A DNA stretch of 64,000 nucleotides from Terebella lapidaria (GCA_949152475.1 OX424567.1:30343402-30407401), one strand, 5' to 3'; counted from the stretch's first letter, positions 31,091 to 43,588 are shown. Notes: generated by a model from the sequence alone, not told the origin. Numbers and translations: made by a program.

Positions 31091-31765
31091 TGTTGGGCGG
31101 GTTGCGTGCAACCAACCCGCCTATTAGATTGGCGTGTCCGTCTGTCTGTCCGTCCGTCCGTCCGTCCGTCCGTCTGTCCGGCCGTCCGTCCGTCAACAAT
31201 TTCTTGTGAACGCGATAACTTACAAAGTTTTTAACGAAATACCGCCAAAATCATACCAGAGGTGCATCATGAGCAGATCTCGGACAAGTTCGATGATGGG
31301 TGACCTTGACCTACTTTTCAGGTCGTGGCAGGACTTCGAACTTGACAATACATGAAAACAGGACTTTGTACCTTGTGAACGCGATAACTTACAAAGTTTT
31401 TAACGAAATGCCGCCAAAATCATACCAGAGGTGCATCATGAGCAGATCCCAGAACAAGTTCGATGATGGGTGACCTTGACCTATTTTTCAGGTCGTGGCA
31501 GGACTTCGAACTTGACAATACATGAAAACAGGACTTTGTACCTTGTGAACGCGATAACTTACAAAGTTTTTAACGAAATACCGCCAAAATCATACCGGAG
31601 GTGCATCATGAGCAGATCTCGGACAAGTTCGATGATGGGTGACCTTGACCTCTTTTTCAAGTCGTGGCAGGACTTCGAACTTTATAATACATGAGAACAA
31701 TGCCAATTCCTTCCACTAACAGCCCTCCTCGATGCAACCCGCCCAATTGTCGCGGGCGCGACTTA
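31091..31765. mobile_element. tandem-repeat-bearing non-autonomous element (Helitron/pearl-like)
   Basis: The 13-bp inverted ends are TTGGGCGGGTTGC (31093-31105) and GCAACCCGCCCAA (31734-31746). A (TCCG)n microsatellite follows at ~31138-31193, then three ~170-bp tandem units start at 31203, 31372 and 31542. A perfect GC hairpin GTCGCGGGCGCGAC (31749-31762) closes the right side. This layout of microsatellite, tandem core and terminal hairpin resembles the molluscan pearl/CvE elements and non-autonomous Helitrons. No coding. Confidence 0.7.
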
Positions 31766-34399
31766 TACTTGTTATTAATTAACCTAACAACTTACTTTAT
31801 ATAAGATACTACCTGGGAATACATATTGCCCAAGACTAACTACATGAGATTCAATGGATATTATGTGACTAGAATTTCATGAGAGAAATACACTTAAAAC
31901 AGTAATTACCCATGATTACAGCTGTAGCACAAAATCAAGTTCTTTAGTGTATTAAAAAAAAACACTTTCCATAATTGTTTTGATAGGAAACTAACTACCA
32001 GGGAGTACCAATTGCCTACTGACATGAAATTCAATACGCCATATGTAACCCGGATTTCATGAGCGATTTCTGTGAACTGTGCTCATCAACGACAAGAATA
32101 TATCTGTAGCACCAGAAATACATAAGTCCAATGGTCTTATGTATTTCTGGTAACATAAAGTGATAAAGGCAGATAAAGACAACCACATACTTGTTGTGTT
32201 GTGAATAAACTTTCCAACAAAAAACTTTCTTTCATAACCAAATGTCATATTTATATCCAACCACTAACTATAGAGGAATAACTGAGATCAAAATTGCCCT
32301 GGAGATTCATCTGATGACCTGCCTATTCAAGACAACAGATCAAGAGAATAGATCTATTCGAGCCAACAATATGCCTATGTAGTGTCAAGCACCACATACC
32401 CACACAGGAAAATTAAGAATGAATGAAATTATGAGCAATGGCAGTGCTGCGGATCACACCAAACAGTGATTTTACTGCACAATATTGTGGAAACAACGCC
32501 TACTGGATGACTATTCAATTTGAAGGTGTGAAAGTGTGGGTCACACTGAACATACCTCTGCATAACATTGAATCTGTAAAATCGTGGTTATAGCATATTA
32601 TTATTTCATTAATAACATGTATACAATGAACAAATTTTATCGTCATTATTATTTGTGACTATTACATATTGCATGTATCAAACAGAATAATTTCACTCTG
32701 ATATATTCATCACTCGTCAATATATCAGAGTAGTTGACTGAATGTGTAGAGATACAAAATTATGTCAGTATAATTTTGACAGTGCATCTTTTTGTTGTTA
32801 TCCATGTTCTCGGTCTGGCTTCCTATTGTGACAATAAAATTGAGTGAAATACTGACCGAAGTCTTTTTTATTTGATCAACAAAGAACACGGTTTCATGTA
32901 CAATAACCTATACTGAACAAAATAATATAAACGAAAAAATAAGCCTATTTGACACGGGGAGGTTATATTTTGTCCAGCATGTTCACTATACAACTCGGCA
33001 TGAATGGAATTACTTATAAAGTAATGGGTGTTTAATTTTCTTCCCTATACTAGAATAACTGTGTGTATGTCAGGCTCCAGTCTTTTGTGGATATCAAAAA
33101 GTTTCTGATGCATTCAAATAAATCTGTTAACATGTGGAAAATACCTATAGCCGTGGTAAGGAAAAAAATATATATATGTGTTCTTGTATAAATGTTCAAC
33201 AAGTGAATTCATTAATAAGCAAAGATATGTCATTGTACCAGTACAATATTTGGAAGAAAATAATGTTGGGCAATATTTAAAGAGTACTTTTTTTCTGTGC
33301 TTGCAAGCATTAATTTGAACGAAAATTGCATGATTTGAACTATTCACCATCCAGCATCAGGCATTCAAAAGTGCTTTGCATTTTGGAACAGAAGGCGCCA
33401 AAGTTCTAGAATATACGCACGAATACGGCATAACTCACTATCATATACTCGTATACAGTAGTGCGCATACTGATTCATGTATGCATGTTCGCGTGACGCT
33501 ATACAGAAATCTACTTTTTTCTAGAGTATCCTGCTTGCGTGAAATTACGGTAACGGGCGGCCGTTGTCATGGAGTCGCGTTGTGATGTCTCGCAGATCCA
33601 GTCTCGTTGTTTGTCCACGACACAAAAAAGACTGATGAATGTAATCTAGCTGCCGTGTTCATGTTATATACTCGAATAAAAAATGCAATAACCGATTGAG
33701 GAACGCTCGTGAAACCATATTGCGAAACGGTGCTTCGCAAAAAAAAAAAAAAATCACTGAGCGGTGAAATTCGCTCCCAGATCGCTAGGGGTTTCCTGTC
33801 TAAAAAAAACTTCCGGTCAAAATTCGCAGAGATGAAAATTGTGATCATAGTAGTTGGGACTATCTTTAGTTTCTGCTGCTTTGATGTTAATTTCTCGGAC
33901 ATGCAATACCATTAGACGCAGTTGGGCGCGCTTCGCGCGCCTCGCTGCGTTATAAATGGGAATTGATCATAGAATAGAGAATAGTTTGCAATTTTAGTAT
34001 TAAATTGTTTTTTTATAATTTCCTCAATGCATAAAAGGAAAACCTTAGCTTATCACTTATATAAGTCATGTAGTAGTAGTAATTTTATTCTGACACACAT
34101 TAATCATACAAAATAAACATTTACGAGATGGGGGTACATTTCGAACGCTATTTACAGTATTCAATTATGTTATTTAGTCAGCCAGTGAAATTTCAACATA
34201 CGATTGATGGTGAGTCATGGTAAATGCTAAAGCTTTCGCTATGCAGTCCACTCATTAGAGTGAAGTGTAGCAAACACAAAAAAATCCAAGTTACTTTGTG
34301 ATTTCACTCGATGATTTCCATATAATCCCGTAACTAAATTATTCCGATAATAAAATTTCACTATACATATCGACCCTATCCCTATCCCGTACCGTTCCC
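31766..34399. other. intergenic, AT-rich
   Basis: No gene or RNA recognised. Only short frames, plus an A-rich run near 33739. A GC hairpin at 33916-33950 is listed separately. Confidence 0.5.
33916..33950. repeat. GC-rich hairpin
   Basis: Nested palindrome: outer arms ACGCAG and CTGCGT enclose GGCGCGC-TTC-GCGCGCC. It is strikingly GC-rich in AT-rich surroundings, like the end of a small transposable element. No partner end was found. Confidence 0.75.
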
Positions 34400-35215
34400 T
34401 TCCCGTAACGCAAACATTTCCACATGCAAATATACACACAGCCACAAAATAACTCACGTGCTCATACAACTATGTGGTTGTTCATGTTGTTTGATCATAC
34501 GGTTATTGATTTAGCATATCCACATTTCCACATGCACATTTCCACAGAATAACTGATGTGCTCACACGGTTATGAGCATTGCTTACGTTCACGCCGTTCG
34601 ATCATACTGTTATTAATCGATTACATAATGGAAACCCATTATATCACCTAAATCGCTAATGGTAGAATATATGGATGCACATTCGGTCATTTTTTGTCCG
34701 TCTAAATAGGTTGTGTTGCTTGTGTTTATGTTTTCAATAAAGGAATACAAAGTCGGAATAATAGGTATGTTGCCAGTGAACGAGTAGTATATTACGGGGG
34801 CAGCACAATGCAATAAGTCTGAAAAATACAAAGTCGTTAGCCACAAAATAATGATGGATTCTGCAATATTAATCATTCCAGATTTATATGTACATTCAGC
34901 TACTGATTGTATAATTCCACAGAGATACATCACAATACTGCGAGTCTGGTAATATATTGTCAGAAATGTATTACCCAGTGTGTGGTACATGCCAAGTTTA
35001 GTACTTCGTCGATTCACGACTCAGTTTATATTGGGCCCGAAGTTTTTTGTTTCGTATGAGGGATTTCATCAGATGTTTTGTAATAAAAATGATATACTGA
35101 GCAGCTTTGTTGTTTTATAAGAATTGCAGTGTTATTACCCCAAGCTATTATCCAAGAATTCGAGTGAGTGTGTATAAAAGAGTACAACATACTATAGGGT
35201 TGTTCCACTGTAGAG
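34400..35215. repeat. duplicated host segment, copy B (unfilled site)
   Basis: This matches copy A on both sides of the gypsy insertion (6860-7371 and 24909-25345). At 34952-34972 it reads continuously across the position where copy A is interrupted, with ATAT present once. No coding. Confidence 0.8.
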
Positions 35216-35302
35216 TTATTCCTTCGCTTCGCGTCGAGCCTCTGAGGAACTTGAACCGCGGGTACAAAAAACCCATATTTTGGCATAACCTGTTTATGTA
35301 GT

Positions 35303-35415
35303 AGATAGACCACGAACACCCGTGGGTATGGCTCATACACGAGGTTATTCTCGAGGCGTTAGCCGAGAGATTACCGAGCGTATGAGCCATACCCACGGGT
35401 GCGAGTGGTCTATCT
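35303..35415. repeat. 36-bp-arm inverted repeat (cruciform)
   Basis: The arms 35303-35338 and 35380-35415 pair with three mismatches around a 41-bp loop that itself has CTCG...CGAG complementarity. The arms contain CACCCGTGGGTATGG. A second, wider inverted pair (CTTGTACCACGG near 35418 and CCGTGGTACAAAG near 35517) lies beside it. It may be the end structure of an unrecognised element. Confidence 0.85.
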
Positions 35416-37060
35416 GACTTGTACCACGGGTTCACTCAAGCGTGTTCCTATATTCCACGGCAGACAGTGGTGTATGTTGAATAGACCACAGTCTGGCCTA
35501 TTGTTAATGGTGTCAACCGTGGTACAAAGTTGAATAGTTAGCCCATGTCTAAAAAGTAGTTCCGGCGTCATGACGGGCATCGGGCAATATAGCATGTGCG
35601 GTCCGGCGGGCATTTTTAGTTATTATAAAATGTATGATATCATAGCCAACATAATTTTGATACATAGAAGGGCTTCTGTTAGTAATGATGACAATCTCAC
35701 TACCTAGTCTCCTAAGGCTCAGTAACCAGAAAGCTTCGTTTTTGTTAGAAATGATGACAATCTCACAACCTATTCTCCTTAGGCTCATTAACCAGGGAGC
35801 TTCGTCTTTTTTCATATGGTATTTCTGAGAAGTGTGACAGACATTCTTTAAAAATGACTCGGAAATTGTGTTCATTATGTCCTGATAATTCAACCTGTTA
35901 TCTCGATACGGGAAAAATTATTTTAAACACTCAAACATGTGGAGGGCGTAACAGGTTTTGGTTATCTGGCCACAGTATGACAATTATTTACATTTGTTGA
36001 GCCGTACTGTATGTCACGTTCAATTAGTCGTAAAATAACCATTCGATTCAAATATATGTGTAAAGTCAAGAAATATGCAAACTATAATGAAATGTTTCTA
36101 TACGCCTTGACTGACTATTGTGTTACAATCCTGTTCGTGGACAATGTCATCAAGACAAACCTGTCGATATCCAAAGACAACTATGATTTATTGAGACAAA
36201 TGCCTGTCATTGGCATTTAAGGGTGAACTTGCTCCTTGGACACAAAATGTTGGTTTCCTAGTCCGTATCTCAGAAACAGTGCGTCTTGGACGGCTAGGGT
36301 TGTTATTCTGAGATTTCGGAGTTCCCGGTCACATTCCCGTGTATTATGTTGTTGTATTTACATTCTTGACGATATCTTAGAAGCAGTGAATCACGCACTG
36401 AACTCGTTGTCAGACTGGTATCTCTAAATAAACATATTGCAATATGTATTAATTTTTTCCAATGTTTGTGTCAAAATTGTCCTTCGTGTATATTTTGTTA
36501 TAGACTCAGCATTTGCTCAAGACTAGATTGATGAATTTTGTGAACTTTGGGAAAAGTTTGCTTTGTGTCAATATTTTTTTCACATACTCGGATTTTGTTC
36601 CGGACCCGATTGAAGAATTGTTTTGCAGTTTCATGTTCATTGACATTTCAGATATAGTTTCGAGTCGAATAGTGTGCTCACTGTACATCTGCTTCTCTAC
36701 ATGTGTATTTGCCTTTGTTAGACCCCTGTATTTTGGGCTGCCCGGTAATACTTACAGCTCGTTCACTGACTTCTGAAAACATACAAATGAACCCACGCGG
36801 CATATTTTCAGTTCTCATGAAATAAAGTAGAATAAGCAGCACAATTTACCTGGGCCCAATATTTCACATATATGCATACACTTTTCCACGTGCTAGTGTA
36901 CACGGCAGTTAATGGATAAGATCATTCATCTACCACCTCAACTTGTTTATAACACATTGTCCAATGAATAACTGACGTGCTCGCTCATATAGGAACATAC
37001 AGCATCTAGTACACAGTCTTTATTCATGCCGTTTGATCATATGGTTATCTTCAGCCTACA
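35416..37060. other. intergenic with short duplications
   Basis: A direct duplication of ~70 bp occurs at about 35672-35740 and 35741-35810 ('atgatgacaatctcac' and 'aaggctca' in both). Near 36850-37050 is a weak third relative of the duplicated host segment. No gene recognised. Confidence 0.5.
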
Positions 37061-38326
37061 TGCCAATGGCCCAATATGGACCGATAAGTTATTGTCGTGG
37101 TTTTTCGTCCGTCGTCTGTCGTCCGTCCGTCTGGGTCTATATTTTTCAGAGCATGAATGTCCTTATGAATTTGTCACATCATACCTTGAGCCAATATGTC
37201 ATGAACATTTTAAAAGTTTGTTTTATTGAATCGTTCTTGGCCACTTGGCGGCCATTTCAGTTCCGAAAATGACTAATCTCACACAATTCCAAATTCAGAG
37301 TAAATTTTTTTTCTATTGCTATACAACAATGGTATTTTGAGTCATTATAGACCTTGAATTGCTCGAACAGCCCGGAATGTAGGCCCAAGAGGACCAGAAG
37401 GGACCGAAATGCACAAATTGGTCTCATGGGAACAGAACACGTGTAAAGAGAGCTAAAGTTTGTATTATGGGCGTATCGGAAATCATAATGGAGGATTTTG
37501 GGTGACCTCAAATATGACATTGAATTAATTTGTGGGGCAAACGTCACGTCTTACTTGGGAGGATTTAGTTGGTCTGTGCAGACATAATCTTGTGGATAGA
37601 GATTAGGAAGTATCATGAGCATATACGAAGTCATGTATGATGGATCTATATTGGTGACCTCGACCTTAACCTCAAGACTCAAGGTCACATCTAACCCAGA
37701 ATGCCTAAATTGGCCTCCGCTCACAAAATGCCTGTGGATAATGCTTTAGGTTTATATTGTAAGCATACAGGGAGTCATATGTGCTGGATCTTTTTATGTC
37801 CTTGAATTTGACATCAGAAGACCTTGAGTAATAAACATCAATGCCGCATCTGAGCTGAAATGTGTCGATTGGCCTGTGCAGGCACTGATAATTGTGAATA
37901 GTGTTTAAAAATGTATTATGAGCATATACATGAGGAAAATCGTGTATGATGGATCTAAATCATAGTTGATCTTGAAATGACCTCAACTCTCAAGGTCACA
38001 TCTAATCTAAAATTAGTAATTGGCCTCTGCAGACGAAACGCTTGTGGATAGTCCTTAAGTTTGTATTATGAACATATAAGACGTCATGATGGCTCTTTTG
38101 GTGACCTCGAACTCAGATGACCTTGGGTGGTGAATTTCAAGGTCACATTTCACATAAACTATGTCCATTGGTCTCTGCAGACAAAATGATGGCAGAGATA
38201 AATTATGTTGTAATAGGGAATCATATATGGTGGATTTACTGGTGGCCTCGAACGTGACCACAGACTTATTTCAATATTGTAGCTCAAAACATATTTGCCG
38301 GTAAGCTACAGCACCGTTGGTGCTAG
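37061..38326. mobile_element. (TCCG)n non-autonomous element with ~160-bp degenerate repeats, copy 1
   Basis: The left part has 'cgtggtttttcgtccg' and a GTCC microsatellite (37105-37133). About five degenerate 160-170-bp units follow (37340-38260), each with 'ctctgcagac', 'tgtggatag' and a TGACCTTGA-type word. The right end is CCGGTAAGCTACAGCACC followed by a small GCACC/GGTGC hairpin. The same ends occur in inverse orientation at 42348-42978. No coding. Confidence 0.65.
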
Positions 38327-40487
38327 ATTTATTGTATGTCAAACTCTCCATGTTGATATCTACACGTATGGCACATCATACGCTAAATCGTTGGATATAG
38401 CAGGGCGTTATCCTCACTTTGCTTTTCAATTTTGTCCCCCATGGTTTAGGGGGCGGGAGGCTGTCCATGCATTGACCGATTAGTGCCGATAAAAAAGTGA
38501 TGACGTCGGCATAGATTATGTCACACCTAACAAAACAATATACGGAAATAGGAATATTGATCAAGGAAAACCGTGTTTTGTTTCTTGTGTGAAAAGTTGA
38601 ATGTTTCCAAAAATGAAAAATTAGCCCAAGGGCTAAGAAAGGTTACCGGAAAAATGTATGGTGGTAAACCAGAATGTATTTCTAGGATATTTCTGCTGTA
38701 AACTATTTGTTACTGAAGGGAGAACATACTATTATTATATGACCTTGATTTGTTTAAAATGTCACTTTTAGTTTGATGTAGTTTCGAGTTTCTGGTGAAG
38801 ATCTTTTGTTGATATCACAACGAATCTCGGTGCTTTTGATGCAATGCGATTTGAGTTTACTTGCATGTGTTTGAAAGTAAAAACTGGTAAACTCTTTGAG
38901 TGGTGCACAAAGTAAAAGCGACTGCTAGTACTGTCATATGCTTGATTTATCAATTTGATCAACCATAGTTTGTTTTGTAACTGATTTTTCCTGAGCTTTA
39001 GATCTAGCTTCACTTCCTGAACTAGATCATTCAAGAGAACAAAAATTTGCTACACACATTTAACCCGCTATATGCTCGTAATACGAATCTATGGATAGTT
39101 TTGTTTCCAGTGAAGAATTTACAGCTTGAAATAGACCAGTGAAGTTCAAGTTGAAAGTCAGCAATAAAAAGCCCATATTAGATTTGTTATGCCCGGTATT
39201 CATTGTCTTGAGTTAGACATGTATGAATTATAAAAGTCAGCGAATGCAGAATATATTTATTGAAATCGCAAGTCATATCTGAAACAACAACAAATACAAA
39301 GTCACGTAATTACACTTGATGACTAATATAGCTGAAAGTCAACCATGGCGGATACAGTTTCGCAAAAATTTGGTCATGTGGCAAAAACTTGAGCAATTAC
39401 ATTATATTGCTAAGACATCAAGGGAACCTGGTTACAATAATTGACAACAAACAGTTGTGCATTTATGCCAAAGACGTTACATGTATACCTAAAATCATAC
39501 ATGATATTCAGTTATGCTTGACAACAAAACTCACAAAATTGTGCAAGTGAGGTAATTGGTAACTTGATGAGAACCAACCACAAAACAATTGCCAAAATGC
39601 TACAAAATTGTGTAGTCACACATACCTGGCAGCCTGAACTTTGTCGAGAAACACTGTATACATGTATCACATGTACAAATCTGTGCTATCATATGACATT
39701 TAGTTGCGAAGACAGCCAAAATATTTGAACACATCAACTTATCATACTAGTATTCAGCTCACACAAAAATCAAAGGAATCACAGAAATGTACAAAACAAA
39801 ACTCAGGCTTTGTCATACTGGTATACATCACAAACTGAAGAACATATCTATATTTATGTTAAAATATCCCTGAAGAATGAAGTGCACCTTTCAGTCGTGC
39901 CTCGTGACTGCAAACAATAATTATGCTCAATAGTTTAAGTGGTCTGTCTGTTGAGGAGTGTAAGTTCACACAAACATATAGTGAGACATGTGAGATCTGC
40001 AAAACATGCGAGATCTGCAAAACAAATCAATGCAAAAACACCACTCTTACAATTCTTAAACAAACAGTGCAGATTCGAAGTTCAACATTTTTTTTTACTT
40101 CTCATGCATTGGCAAAGCACACATACTACCAGTTTGGATTAGAATAACCACACATGAACCAGGAAACTGGAGATAAAAGGCTCAGAACCATCTGCAAGGA
40201 ATTAAGTATGGAAGGTTTGTTGGAAATTTTAAGCATTATAAGGGTGGCATGCATGCATGATGCAAGCGATTCCAGCCTTGAGAACAGTAATTTCAAATGT
40301 TATCGTAAATTTGTCTGAATTTGACATTTGTCAGCGAGCATACGTCTTTAAATCATGAAGATTTCGTGTCAGGACTGAAAGGCGACAGGTCCAGCCTTTC
40401 ATCCTTCAGAGCTATCCTTTTAAAGAACTTCAACAAAAACAATAACTGGAGCAAGTCATGGTCAAACCTGAGAACACGGAAGCATGT
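38327..40487. other. intergenic; right part likely 3' UTR of the OB-fold gene
   Basis: AT-rich and without other genes. On the minus strand, AATAAA at 39256-39261 is the nearest clear polyadenylation signal downstream of the OB-fold gene stop at 40488, implying a 3' UTR of up to ~1.2 kb. This is inference. Confidence 0.4.
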
Positions 40488-41144
40488 TTACTTCAGAATG
40501 TCAGTAACAATACTATTTCTGACGGCAAAGGTCATGCTGGGTTGTGTCAACAACAGCTCTTCGATGGCATCTCGGTTCAATGCGAAGTCTTGTTTGTTGA
40601 GTTTCAGCAGGAATTTGCGGAGGACATCTTCGGGGCAGATGAACTTGTATAGTTCCGGAGATTCTTCCTGGCGTATACTTATTTTGCAGGTTATGTTTGT
40701 TTGCAGGAGGGCTGTTTTTAGTCGATTGCCGCATGCAGAGCATCTGATGAAGATGTTGGAGTTAGTAGACTTGGTTTCTACTGCCTTGCTGCAGGACAGG
40801 CAACGTGACTGTAGTGTAACTTCGGCGAGGACAACTGTTCCCAAATAGTGCTGACTTGACTCGGCAGGAGGCATGACAACATTCGACAGGGGGGTAGCAT
40901 CTGTGATAGTCGAGTCGCGTGTTGTAGTGAGTGATAGGACATCATAAAATGACCGTATACTTAAATTGGTGAAAAGGTAGGTGTTGTCTTGGTGGACTTG
41001 ATCCACTTGATTTTCCCACACAGCCAGTTTCATGGATGAGGTTTCATCTGCGAGAAGGATGGACTGCATTTTTTTCGTAGCTGCATTCCTGCACTGCTGC
41101 ATTTCGGGTGGTTCGACAGAGATTACTTTTGCTGTCACTGAGAT
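40488..41144 (-). CDS. exon 2 of RPA-like OB-fold / zinc-ribbon protein
   Basis: The exon starts after a minus-strand acceptor (pyrimidine-poor ...TTGCAG) and ends at TAA (40488-40490), giving 218 codons. It opens with an OB-fold-like segment (ISVTAKVISVEPPE, SMKLAVWENQVDQV, YLFTNLSIRSFYD) resembling RPA-type single-strand DNA-binding domains. A zinc-ribbon pattern C-X2-C-X16-C-X2-C (CLSC...CSAC) follows, like the RPA70 C-terminal domain. The phase (0) matches the donor of exon 1. The likely role is binding single-stranded nucleic acid. I recall similar uncharacterised proteins expanded in invertebrates, but cannot name the family. Confidence 0.8.
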   Translation of the reverse strand: MSVTAKVISVEPPEMQQCRNAATKKMQSILLADETSSMKLAVWENQVDQVHQDNTYLFTNLSIRSFYDVLSLTTTRDSTITDATPLSNVVMPPAESSQHYLGTVVLAEVTLQSRCLSCSKAVETKSTNSNIFIRCSACGNRLKTALLQTNITCKISIRQEESPELYKFICPEDVLRKFLLKLNKQDFALNRDAIEELLLTQPSMTFAVRNSIVTDILK

Positions 41145-42347
41145 CTGCAATTGGTCAAAATGCATGAATGATTAACTATCTGAAATCAGTTCAGGGTCAT
41201 AATTTTCAGAATACAATGCCAAACATTAGGGCTTCGCGGACGCCATTTTTCAATAAATTACTAAAACAGCCTTATTACAATTTACAGAGATTTCTTTAAG
41301 CAGCAAACACAACAAATATTTGGTTTGGTTCAGTGCTTAAGAGAATTTGTTTGTGGCAAAATAACTGATGTAGATTTTTGGCAGAAAATCGTTGAGCATC
41401 TGATTTTTGGTGGTGTCTGATGTTAGGTTGTGGTTACATGTTCAACTGGAAGTCAAGGTGTGAAGATGTCTTGGAGGCATTTCGATGTTAAGATTAATTT
41501 ATAACATATTTGCCCCAGTCCCACCGATTTCGAAATATTTTGCCTTAATGAAAAATGCTGACTCAGCAAAAATATTTGAGGTAAAGTCAAAGTTCATTCA
41601 TTATGCCCCTTAGACATGTTAGTCTAGGGCGACAATCCAAAAAGAATGTCCGTTTTGCTCTATTTCGTTACTGAGATAACGATGAAAACGGAAAATGCCG
41701 ACTCAGAGAAACAATTTTGATTTCATGATCAAAGGTCATTCTTACTGTGTACAGCACTGTATTGACTATACATCGCTGTGCGGGTCAATGGCTCATGCCT
41801 GGCCAGGAAGAGTGAGAATTTTGAAATTTGTATTGGAGCATTTTTATCTTGCACTGCATTCCAAAACCTGTACGGTCTGTTGCATCTACCGCGCGGGACA
41901 TCGGTGCAGTATCAGTCGAGCGATTTTTATAAAATGAAAAAATGCGAATGTCTGTATTGACATTTTAGCAACATTTTGAAATGTTAAGCATTGGAAAATC
42001 TTGAAAGTTAGGTGGTCAAATTAATTGACTAAATACATGACAACACAAAGCCACCCCTCATGATATTGGGGGAATCTCTATGTACTTCATTCAATGCCCT
42101 TTCAATTGCTTTCTGGAGACTTTTCTGAAAGCAAACTTCTCCGACTAAATTGCCTGTATACTTTTTGAGTTATCGCGCGGAAAGAAAGTCCAAATCAGCA
42201 TGAATTTTATCCTCATGGAGCTTGGATCCGGGTCAGAAAGTATACGTTGATAATATGTCTGAGCAGTGGTGGAAATTTCAAGTCGATTTGTACAGGCGTT
42301 CTGGAGTTATTGCGTGGAAACGAAAAGGGCGGAAGAAAAAAAACATA

Positions 42348-42978
42348 GCACCAAGGGTGCTGTAGCTTACTGGGCAGGTCATGAGAATTGCACAAAGTAT
42401 TGATTTTCCAAAAATAAATTGTTACACTATCGTCAAAACATGTTTGTATATGTTGCCGAACACATACTTTCTGTATGGGCTATGATATGAATTCATTTTT
42501 CATTAGAAAGCTTTAAAAAAATCGATGAAAATTTTCCAAGTCCAAATTTTTTTTCAAAGGGTGAAATTTTTTTTCCTGCTGGAAATGACCCAAAATGGAT
42601 AGTAACGCGATTTGGGCCGAAAAAATTTTTTCGGCCAACCCGTCAAAAAATCAAAATGGTCGCCACACACAGACCGGCGAATCAAGGGCAACGAAACTCA
42701 TACACAAAAATTTGAAAACTGATCAGACAGTTTTCGAGAAAATGGCCACCAAAGTTCAAAATTGGCCATTTTTTGGCAAAAATGGCCGCCAAATCGGCAA
42801 AAACAATTCAATAAAAAAACACAAAAAAGGTTCAGGGTAGATTAGCCCAAGGAATGTTTTAGTAAATTTTCAGAAAAATTCATCAAGGCAAAAAAAAAGT
42901 TATTTGCTGGACGGACGATGGACGGACGGACGAAAAACCACGGCAATAGCTCAGTGGCCCATATAGGCCGGTAAGCTA
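42348..42978. mobile_element. (TCCG)n non-autonomous element, copy 2 (inverse orientation)
   Basis: Bounded by GGTGCTGTAGCTTACTGG on the left and CCGGTAAGCTA on the right, i.e. inverted ends shared with 37061-38326. It has a GGAC microsatellite near 42900-42935 and 'aaaaaccacggcaatagctc'. It lacks the ~160-bp tandem units of copy 1 and has a stretch of 'aaaatggccgcc' words. No coding. Confidence 0.6.
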
Positions 42979-43094
42979 AAAATAAGAAGAGAAAAGAAGA
43001 ATTCTGACAAAAGAAAACCATAAAGGCGTTTCTGCTGAAATGCCTTAATGAGTGGGCAACTTTCATTCGCAGCTGATTTCATATAGATCTAGAC

Positions 43095-43531
43095 TACGAC
43101 TTCAACGAGTACAAAAATTTGTGACCGGTAACTCGTTAGCTTGTAACCGAACCGTAACCGGTTACTCGTCCAAAAATATAGAGCTAAATATTGTCCAAAG
43201 TAACACCAATTTTTTTTCGCAGTTCGCATTTTATCAAATCTCCGTGTCAAAAACGGGTCAAAATCCCGCCTAAAACTCGACATTAAACGTCATTTTCACG
43301 TGAAAATATGCAATATTATGATGAATAAACATTTTATTTGGATTGGAGAGTGATAAATCGCTTCAATTCAGCCCGTTTGGGCAGAAATTTAACTGATGTG
43401 AAGTGTTTTAGGCTGAATTACGAGGGTGCAAAATACGTTCACGATTAACCGGTCACAATATCTGTAACCGGTTACGCTCTGTAACCGAACCGTAACCGGT
43501 TAACCGAGTACTTGTTGACGTTGAAGCCCTA
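43095..43531. mobile_element. hAT-type MITE, 437 bp
   Basis: Flanked by a perfect 8-bp duplication ATCTAGAC (43087-43094 and 43532-43539), typical of hAT transposons. The ends are TACGACTTCAACG on the left and the complement of TAGGGCTTCAACG on the right, an imperfect TIR. Subterminal TAACCGGTTAC and GTAACCGAACCGTAACCGG words repeat near both ends and may bind transposase. No coding, so it depends on another element. Confidence 0.88.
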
Positions 43532-43588
43532 ATCTAGACCTTCTAGTTGAGATTCGGAACGACTTGGTTAGTACAATGCTGGTACAAT

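Noticed and set aside
33737-33752. A-run near 33739 as a retroposon tail
   Set aside because: No coding or SINE-like body adjacent and no flanking duplication seen.
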